The notes under the pieces: model-generated | Told to the model about the DNA's origin: nothing | Database searches by the model: none | The model's input: only the letters and a program-made list of their open reading frames with translations | Program-made: the position numbers and the translations under genes | NCBI GenBank assembly: GCA_002413865.1 | Contig: DHXX01000006.1 | Coordinates: forward strand, 582-19,371 | Source: Candidatus Saccharibacteria bacterium UBA5145 | GTDB lineage: Bacteria; Patescibacteriota; Saccharimonadia; Saccharimonadales; UBA4665 | Direction: 5' to 3' | DNA length: 18,790 nucleotides | Part shown: positions 13,181 through 18,790 of the stretch, piece after piece | Position numbering within the stretch: the first letter of the stretch is position 1 | How the letters are laid out: the number at the start of each line of letters is the position of its first letter

Positions 13181-14413
13181 GTGGGCGAAAAAATCAAAAG
13201 CATCTTATCCATCAACGCGGGTTCATCGAGCATCAAGCTCGATTTATTTTTAGTTAAAGCCGCCAGCCAGAACTCTGAACGCGTTCTCGAAGCCTCAATT
13301 ACGGGCATCGGCCAAGCCAAGACCGTATTATCCGTTCGCCAGCTAGCCGGCGAGAAGCAAAGACGCGAGCTGACGATAGCGGACCACGCTGGCGCCATAA
13401 AATTTTTCATCCACTGGTTAGACGAGACGATATCGACACAGACAATTACAGCCATCGGCCATCGGGTCGTCCACGGTGGTCCCGAACACAACCAAGCGGA
13501 ACTAATAACGGACGACCTGGAACGAGAACTGAAGTCATTCATCAGTTTCGACCCCGAACACGCCCCGGCCGCCTTGCAACTGATCCGCGCCATGCGCCAA
13601 GAGTTCCCAAACATACCCCAGGTCGCCTGTTTTGATACGGCTTTTGCCCACAGCATGCCCCGGATCGCCCAACTGCTACCCTTGCCCCGCAAACTCGAGG
13701 CTCAGGGCTTACGGCGCTACGGATTTCACGGTTTGTCGTACACCTATCTGATGTCGGCTTTCCGGGGGTTGGCGGGCGACGACGCCGCTAACGGACGGAT
13801 TATTCTAGCCCACCTCGGTAGTGGCGCCAGCCTGACGGCCATGACCGGCGGCCAGCCCGTCGACACCACGATGAGTTTCACGCCAACGTCGGGCATACTG
13901 ATGAGTTCCCGTTCGGGTGACCTCGACCCGGGCATCCTTAGCTACTTGCACCGACGAACCGGCATGACGATTGCCGAATACACCCACATGGTAAATTTTG
14001 AATCGGGCCTGCTCGGAGTTTCCGAATTATCGGCCGATATGTACACCCTGCTCCAACACGAAGCGACCAACCGCCAAGCCGCCGAAGCCATCGATCTCTT
14101 CGTCTATCAGATTAAAAAGTCGATCGGCGCGCTAACGGCTACACTGGGCGGATTGGATTCGCTGGTCTTCACCGGCGGTATCGGCGAGCGGAGCGCCCCA
14201 ATTCGGGCGCGTGTCTGCGACAACCTCGGCTATTTGGGCATCGAGCTCGATGAGGCGCGCAACGAGCGGCAGGTTGACCTTATTTCGGCGCATCATAGCC
14301 GGGTCGGCGTCCACGTCATCCCGACCGATGAAGCCCAGGTCATTACTAAACAAGTTCTGGAAACACTCGATATCAATAATTCAGGGGGAGAGGCACACCA
14401 TGGAAACAATTAA
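13181..14413 (+). CDS. ackA: Acetate kinase
   Basis: 410 residues, GTG start. It converts acetyl phosphate and ADP to acetate and ATP. The ASKHA motifs are in order: INAGSSSIK (11-19), GHRVVHGG (93-100), [10 protein letters not shown] with the catalytic Asp (Asp152), RRYGFHGLS (His183), AHLGSGASL (210-218), SRSGDLDPG (Arg244) and [10 protein letters not shown]. Deviations from the usual sequence are FHGLSYTYL for FHGTSHxYV and AFAHSMP for AFHxTMP, so it is somewhat divergent but complete. Its last 14 bases overlap the phosphoketolase start, so the two are co-transcribed and probably translationally coupled. That context argues for acetate rather than propionate or butyrate kinase. Confidence 0.94.
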   Translation: MGEKIKSILSINAGSSSIKLDLFLVKAASQNSERVLEASITGIGQAKTVLSVRQLAGEKQRRELTIADHAGAIKFFIHWLDETISTQTITAIGHRVVHGGPEHNQAELITDDLERELKSFISFDPEHAPAALQLIRAMRQEFPNIPQVACFDTAFAHSMPRIAQLLPLPRKLEAQGLRRYGFHGLSYTYLMSAFRGLAGDDAANGRIILAHLGSGASLTAMTGGQPVDTTMSFTPTSGILMSSRSGDLDPGILSYLHRRTGMTIAEYTHMVNFESGLLGVSELSADMYTLLQHEATNRQAAEAIDLFVYQIKKSIGALTATLGGLDSLVFTGGIGERSAPIRARVCDNLGYLGIELDEARNERQVDLISAHHSRVGVHVIPTDEAQVITKQVLETLDINNSGGEAHHGNN

Positions 14414-16769
14414 CACACCGCTCAGCGAGGACATGCTCTACAAGATTGACGCCTATTGGCGAGCCGCCAATTACTTAACGGTCGGTCAGATCTATTTATG
14501 CGACAACGCCCTCCTCAAGCAGCCCCTCAAACTCGAACACGTCAAGCGGCTCCTGCTGGGACACTGGGGGACGTCGCCGGGACAAAACTTTATCTACACC
14601 CACCTGAATCGAGTCATCAAAGAAAACGCACTGAATATGATCTACATCTCCGGGCCTGGCCACGGCGGGCCGGCGGTGGTCAGCAACGTCTACTTGGAAG
14701 GCACTTTTAGCGAATACTACCCTGCCGTGACGCAGGACGAGGCCGGCCTGAAGAGATTGTTCAAAATGTCGTCTTTCCCGGGCGGCCTGTCGAGCCACGT
14801 TTCGCCGCAAGTCCCCGGCTCGATGCACGAAGGCGGTGAGCTCGGCTATTCATTGAGTCACGCCTTTGGAGCGGCTTTTGACAATCCGAATCTGATTGTG
14901 GCCTGCGTCGTCGGTGACGGCGAAGCCGAGACCGGTCCGCTCGCCACCGCCTGGCACTCCAATAAATTTTTGAACCCCAATACGGACGGTGTAGTGCTGC
15001 CGATCCTGCATTTGAACGGCTACAAAATTAGCAACCCGTCGATTCTGGCCCGCATCGAACGCGAAGAACTCGAGCAGCTGTTCCGCGGCTACGGCTGGGC
15101 GCCGTACTTCGTCGAAGGCGACGATCCAAAACTGATGCACCAGCTGATGGCGACCAAGCTTGACGAAGCCATCCATGAAATCAAACGCATCCAATCCAAC
15201 GCCCGCGACAACCAAGACCCGACCCGACCGCGCTGGCCGATGATTATCTTAAATTCGCCAAAAGGTTGGACCGGGCCCAAAATTATCGACGGCCATCAAA
15301 TTGAAAATAGTTTCCGGTCGCACCAGGTACCTTTGGCGGTCGATAAATCTCACCCCGAAAACGTCGCCGTTTTAGAGACTTGGTTGAAGAGCTATCAACC
15401 GCACGAACTATTCGACGACAACGGCCGCCTGCGGCCCGAACTGGCCGAATTAGCGCCGACCAATGAACGGCGGATGAGCGCCAATAGCCATGCCAACGGT
15501 GGCAGCTTGCTACGCGAACTCCACCTACCAGATTTTCGTGACTACGCCGTCGCAATTGCGGAGCGCAGCGTCTGCAACGAAGGTAATGTCCACGCCCTCG
15601 GCCCTTACTTGCGCGATATCATCAAGCTCAATCAGCAGCAACACAATTTTAGGATCTTCGGCCCGGACGAATTAGTCTCTAACCGGCTGGAAGCGGTCTT
15701 TGAAGCGACTAATCGTCAGTGGTCGGCCCGCGTCAAAGACAGCGACGAAAACCTGGCCAGTAGCGGCGCGGTCCTGGACTCGATGCTGAGTGAACACCAA
15801 GCCCAAGGTTGGCTGGAAGGCTATTTACTCACCGGCCGACACGGCATATTTCATAGTTACGAAGCCTTCATCCGAATTGTCGATTCGATGGTCAACCAAC
15901 ACGCCAAATGGATTAAGATGTCATCGGAATTGCCGTGGCGCAATGATATTTCGTCGCTCAACTATTTACTGACTTCGCACGTCTGGCGGCAGGACCACAA
16001 CGGGTTTACACACCAAGACCCCGGCTTCATCGACCACCTGCTGAACAAGAAGTCGGCGATTGTCCGGATCTACTTGCCACCCGACGCCAACTGTTTACTG
16101 TCGGTCATGGATCACTGCTTACGGAGCCGTAATTACATTAACCTGACCGTCACCGGCAAGCACGACAGTCCCCAATGGCTGACTATGGAAGAGGCCGTCG
16201 AACACTGCTCGGCCGGCATCAGCGTTTGGGACTGGGCCAGCAATGACCAGTCGGGCGAACCCGACGTCGTGATGGCCTGCGCCGGTGACGTGCCGACCCT
16301 CGAAACTCTGGCGGCGGTGTCAATTCTGCGCAAAAACCTACCCGACTTGAAGATCCGTGTCATCAACGTCGTCGACCTGATGCGCCTCGAACCCAACACC
16401 GAACACCCGCACGGCTTGAGCGACCCGGAATACGACGCCCTGTTTACCCGCGACAAAGAGATCACGTTCGCTTTCCACGGCTACCCGTGGCTAATTCACC
16501 GCCTGACCTATCGCCGCACCAACCGCAACCTGCATGTCCGCGGCTACAAGGAAGAGGGCACCATCACCACCGCCTTCGACATGACCGTGCTCAACAACAT
16601 GGATCGTTTCCACCTGGTCATCGACGTCATCGACCGCGCCAATGTGGCCGGCGAAGCCGCCCAACAATTGAAAGAGGCCATGGAGATGAAATTAATCGAG
16701 CACACCAATTACATTAACGAACACGGCATCGACATGCCCGAAGTCCAAAACTGGAAGTGGGATCTATAG
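14400..16769 (+). CDS. xfp: Xylulose-5-phosphate/fructose-6-phosphate phosphoketolase
   Basis: 789 residues from ATG 14400, the family's usual length. A thiamine-diphosphate enzyme that splits xylulose-5-P (or fructose-6-P) with phosphate to acetyl phosphate plus glyceraldehyde-3-P (or erythrose-4-P). Signatures are [13 protein letters not shown] (His55), [11 protein letters not shown] (His88), [20 protein letters not shown] (His142), the ThDP/Mg loop [15 protein letters not shown] (about 171-185), [30 protein letters not shown] and [13 protein letters not shown]. The C-terminal domain (NHHxxR-type region, [12 protein letters not shown]) is complete. An SD (GGGGGAG, 14382-14388) lies within ackA. 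Whether it uses both substrates cannot be read from sequence. A longer in-frame start at 14211 lies inside ackA and is rejected. Confidence 0.97.
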   Translation: METINTPLSEDMLYKIDAYWRAANYLTVGQIYLCDNALLKQPLKLEHVKRLLLGHWGTSPGQNFIYTHLNRVIKENALNMIYISGPGHGGPAVVSNVYLEGTFSEYYPAVTQDEAGLKRLFKMSSFPGGLSSHVSPQVPGSMHEGGELGYSLSHAFGAAFDNPNLIVACVVGDGEAETGPLATAWHSNKFLNPNTDGVVLPILHLNGYKISNPSILARIEREELEQLFRGYGWAPYFVEGDDPKLMHQLMATKLDEAIHEIKRIQSNARDNQDPTRPRWPMIILNSPKGWTGPKIIDGHQIENSFRSHQVPLAVDKSHPENVAVLETWLKSYQPHELFDDNGRLRPELAELAPTNERRMSANSHANGGSLLRELHLPDFRDYAVAIAERSVCNEGNVHALGPYLRDIIKLNQQQHNFRIFGPDELVSNRLEAVFEATNRQWSARVKDSDENLASSGAVLDSMLSEHQAQGWLEGYLLTGRHGIFHSYEAFIRIVDSMVNQHAKWIKMSSELPWRNDISSLNYLLTSHVWRQDHNGFTHQDPGFIDHLLNKKSAIVRIYLPPDANCLLSVMDHCLRSRNYINLTVTGKHDSPQWLTMEEAVEHCSAGISVWDWASNDQSGEPDVVMACAGDVPTLETLAAVSILRKNLPDLKIRVINVVDLMRLEPNTEHPHGLSDPEYDALFTRDKEITFAFHGYPWLIHRLTYRRTNRNLHVRGYKEEGTITTAFDMTVLNNMDRFHLVIDVIDRANVAGEAAQQLKEAMEMKLIEHTNYINEHGIDMPEVQNWKWDL

Positions 16770-16831
16770 CCGCCGTCGTCCCAGGCCTAGCGACGTCCAG
16801 ACGTACCTTGAATAAGTAGATTGTCGGCCGG

Positions 16832-16843
16832 GCTTAGCTAAGC
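16832..16843. repeat. 12-bp palindrome between convergent xfp and phaC-like genes
   Basis: GCTTAGCTAAGC is a perfect palindrome, flanked by GGCC blocks (16826-16829 and 16851-16855 region). It has no U-tract and no loop, so its role is unclear; it could help end transcription or bind a protein. Confidence 0.3.
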
Positions 16844-16879
16844 GCTACCGGGGCCAGTAGAATCATCGGGTCAGTCGAT

Positions 16880-18142
16880 TTAAGCCGCTGATTGCTGTCG
16901 ATTACGCTTCGAACGGGGGATTAACCATTGCGCCATCTCCGCGCAAGTGGCGGGCGACACGACACTGATGTGGCCGCCGGGTTTCCTTAGTACCGTATGA
17001 TCGCCGTCGCCAAAGAGGTGTAAGGCATTCTCGGTCTGGTCGGGCGGCACGATGTGGTCGAGGTCGGCAATAAGGGTTAAGACAGAAACAGTCGCAAGAT
17101 TAGCTAAGTCGACGGGCATACCGCGCAAGACCATGGTGCCTTTGGCGAGCGTATTTTCACGATATAAATTCTTTATCAAATCGAGATAAAACTGCCCCGG
17201 CATATTCTTAATGTCTTTCGTCCAGCCGTTCATCTCTTCCCAGCGCTTGATCTTGGCCTCGTTGCCGTCTTGAACCAGCCGCAAAAGGTTAAAATGGGTT
17301 CCAATGTTGTTCTCATAGGACTTAAGCCCCCGGGCGGCATAATCGATCAACGCCCCGGGATAGATACCGCCGTTAGCCTTGACAATGGCCTCCGGGTCAA
17401 ATGATGGATCGCTGGCCATTTCGGCAAAGCCGCCGCACGTTTTGGCGGCCTCGCTAACGCTTAGGGGCGTCGTCAGTTGTATCAAGTTGCGGATACCCAA
17501 ATCGCTTTGCGTGAGCCCGGCTCGCTCGGCCAACTGGCCTTGGAGAGCGGTTAGGATAGTCGAGCCGTAACCACCCTGGCACCAGCCCAGCAGGCTGACT
17601 TCCTCAGACGATGCGGCTATTTTGACCTGCTCCAAGGCGGCGGGCAGGGTGTCGAGGAAATAATCTTCCAGCCCCGAATTAGTATCGCCGCGCTGCGGTA
17701 TTTTCCATTCCGGGCGGTAGACGTCGAAACCGCGCTTCAAAAGTTCCGGTACTAGAGTGCGGCCCAAAATGTCGCCGCTATTCATCAAAGCAAAAGCCGC
17801 TACCACCGGTACATCCTGGGGTTCGTAACCTGGTTCTAAAGTTTTGGGCGTTTCGTAGCGATACAAGATTGATCGTTCATCTTCCCAGATGGCTTCTTTT
17901 GGCATGCGGTCAAGTGAAGGCTGAGCTATCTCGGCTTGCAAGAACCGACTAGCCTCGGCGAAAGGCTTGAGGCCGCCGCCCCAAAAATCCAGATTGGCAC
18001 TCAGCACTTCGGCCCCTAATTTGGCGTAGGAGTTGGCCCACGCCATACCTAATTCGACTGTCTCGGAAGCGATGGCCGATAAGCTGGGATCGCCGCCGAA
18101 TGATTGTAACTGGTTGTCTTGGATTATACTTTCGTGACTCAT
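16880..18142 (-). CDS. phaC: PHA-synthase-like alpha/beta hydrolase
   Basis: 420 residues from ATG 18142 (SD AAGGAG 8 nt upstream). An alpha/beta-fold enzyme with the PHA-synthase lipase box GWCQGG (Cys188) instead of the esterase Ser box. The other triad members are in LDHIVPP (Asp362) and GGHISVV (His391). Further PhaC features are VVAAFALMNSGDILGRTLVPELLKRGFDVYRP (given as blocks: ALMNSGDIL, GFDVYRPEW), RNLIQLTTPL, MPGQFYLDLIKNLYRENTLAKG and RGMPVDL. It would polymerise hydroxyacyl-CoA at granule surfaces. Length and motif order suit the shorter class III/IV type, which needs a PhaE or PhaR partner not seen here. The usual tyrosine of the N-RP-Y-I-L-D block is absent, so activity as a true synthase is inferred. 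Confidence 0.8.
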   Translation of the reverse strand: MSHESIIQDNQLQSFGGDPSLSAIASETVELGMAWANSYAKLGAEVLSANLDFWGGGLKPFAEASRFLQAEIAQPSLDRMPKEAIWEDERSILYRYETPKTLEPGYEPQDVPVVAAFALMNSGDILGRTLVPELLKRGFDVYRPEWKIPQRGDTNSGLEDYFLDTLPAALEQVKIAASSEEVSLLGWCQGGYGSTILTALQGQLAERAGLTQSDLGIRNLIQLTTPLSVSEAAKTCGGFAEMASDPSFDPEAIVKANGGIYPGALIDYAARGLKSYENNIGTHFNLLRLVQDGNEAKIKRWEEMNGWTKDIKNMPGQFYLDLIKNLYRENTLAKGTMVLRGMPVDLANLATVSVLTLIADLDHIVPPDQTENALHLFGDGDHTVLRKPGGHISVVSPATCAEMAQWLIPRSKRNRQQSAA

Positions 18143-18385
18143 GCTCAACACTCCTTATTTGAGATAAATATGGCATAACGACGACGTAAGCGCAAGCGAG
18201 ATTTAAAACGGCCATTGATTTAGCTTGGCGGGGCCGCCTATTTGGGCAATCTTCTTCGACAACGTCAGCTTCACAGCTTGCCTACACTAACCAGCCTAAA
18301 CTCGGACAGTCATCTGTTGCGGGGCCGACGGCTAGTATTGCAATGACAGTATTGGCGGGCTAGCCCTACCTCGTGGAGCTGTCTC

Positions 18386-18433
18386 GAACGCCCAGCCGGC
18401 ATTGTCTAATCAATCATTCGATCTAGGGCGTTC
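18386..18433. terminator. Inverted repeat after lysA, possible terminator
   Basis: GAACGCCC (18386-18393) and GGGCGTTC (18426-18433) are perfect complements around a 32-nt loop, 3 bp beyond the lysA stop on its downstream side. There is no U-tract and the loop is long, so the call is weak. The rest of the 294-bp gap 18143-18436 shows no gene. Confidence 0.35.
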
Positions 18434-18436
18434 ATT

Positions 18437-18790
18437 TCAGACCAAGGTAATGAAGTAGTCGTCCGGTGTTTCGGCGCGCCGGACTAGTTCCAGCGAATTA
18501 TCGGGGCGCACCAAGATCTCGGCCGATCGGAGCTTGCCGTTATAGGTAAAGCCCATGGTGTGGCCGTGAGCGCCCGTGTCATGGATCACTACCGTGTCAC
18601 CGACGCTGGCGGTTGGCAGTTTACGATTGATGGCGAACTTATCGTTGTTCTCGCACAGCGAACCGGTGACGTCGTAAGTCTGCCCGTCGGCTGACGTGTC
18701 CTTGCCGAGCAGGCTGATATGGTGATAAGCCCCGTACATGGCCGGTCGCATCAGGTTTTGCATTGAGGCGTCGAGGCCGATAAATGTCTT
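18437..18790 (-). CDS. lysA: Diaminopimelate decarboxylase, C-terminal part (cut by window edge)
   Basis: The reading frame runs without a start from the right edge to TGA at 18439-18437, giving 117 residues. It opens with FIGLDASMQNLMRPAMYGAYH, equivalent to the family's D-A-G-M-N-D-L-I-R-P-A-L-Y-x-A-Y-H block. SLCENNDKFA follows (the conserved C-E-S-G-D site, where a cysteine from one subunit enters the partner's active site), then VVIHDTGAHGHTMGFTYNG with the PLP-phosphate-facing tyrosine. The enzyme makes L-lysine from meso-diaminopimelate. CENND replaces CESGD and YNGKLRSAE replaces YNSRPRPAE, as in one LysA branch; a related PLP decarboxylase is possible. The PLP-lysine half lies outside the window. 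Confidence 0.85.
   Translation of the reverse strand, partial: KTFIGLDASMQNLMRPAMYGAYHHISLLGKDTSADGQTYDVTGSLCENNDKFAINRKLPTASVGDTVVIHDTGAHGHTMGFTYNGKLRSAEILVRPDNSLELVRRAETPDDYFITLV

Noticed and set aside
14211..14399. 63-residue N-terminal extension of phosphoketolase
   Set aside because: It lies entirely inside ackA in another frame; the family begins at the METINTP-type start, which has an SD just before it.
14850..15555. Minus-strand frames opposite phosphoketolase
   Set aside because: Antisense to strongly conserved xfp motifs and low-complexity; open only because of codon bias.
18143..18151. GTG 18151 as start of the PhaC-like gene
   Set aside because: It overlaps the region right behind the SD (AAGGAG); ATG 18142 has proper spacing.
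1..18790. Alternative genetic code with TGA read as Gly or Trp
   Set aside because: TGA ends the thiolase, mini-sigma, lysA and left-edge frames at sensible places, and no conserved motif contains an in-frame TGA.
1..18790. tRNA or rRNA genes
   Set aside because: No cloverleaf with a TTC-loop and no rRNA-like segment was found in the gaps by eye.

Overview
This is an 18.8 kb stretch of bacterial chromosome, about half G+C by eye, dense with single genes on both strands. It uses the standard code (TGA ends several genes). I cannot place the lineage from sequence alone. Three things hint at a small-genome or poorly cultured group: most start codons sit directly behind a -10 box (leaderless mRNAs), there is a sigma factor reduced to regions 1.2 and 2, and signalling parts are stand-alone. 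No phage, IS transposase, CRISPR array, tRNA or rRNA was seen.

Layout. 1-3114: the tail of an unidentified gene, a HAD-IIB phosphatase, a thiolase with an N-terminal extension, and a GNAT acetyltransferase. 3281-4507: a glutamate/leucine-type dehydrogenase. 4595-6750: a seven-helix membrane protein, a PAS/coiled-coil protein, a DUF167 (YggU) protein and a receiver-only response regulator, with no histidine kinase. 6950-9040: a membrane-anchored lytic transglycosylase facing a cyclopropane-fatty-acid synthase, with an AT-rich inverted repeat between them. 9155-9734: a 160-bp palindromic element, then a VOC-family gene broken by a one-base frameshift. 9836-10617: a small unknown gene and the mini sigma factor. 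10836-12292: a bidirectional hairpin terminator and a cytochrome b with a very large C-terminal soluble insertion. 12477-16769: a HAD-IA hydrolase, then an acetate kinase-phosphoketolase operon. 16880-18790: a PHA-synthase-like alpha/beta hydrolase and the C-terminal end of diaminopimelate decarboxylase.

Metabolic reading. Phosphoketolase splits sugar phosphates to acetyl phosphate and acetate kinase turns that into ATP and acetate. The thiolase (acetyl-CoA to acetoacetyl-CoA) and the PhaC-like enzyme with an intact Cys-Asp-His triad hint at polyhydroxyalkanoate-type chemistry, but no PhaB reductase, phasin or PhaE is in the window. Glutamate dehydrogenase, Cfa, cytochrome b and LysA suggest a cell with more metabolism of its own than the most reduced symbionts.

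Most interesting signals. (1) About twelve genes show an extended -10 box (often TGC-TATAnT) followed 6-10 nt later by the start codon, while six genes have Shine-Dalgarno leaders. (2) The mini sigma lacks region 4 and has altered -10 contact residues. (3) The 160-nt palindrome has 20-bp perfect ends, and its diverged inner stem is held mostly by G-U pairs when read from the + strand. (4) The cytochrome b is unusual and stands alone.
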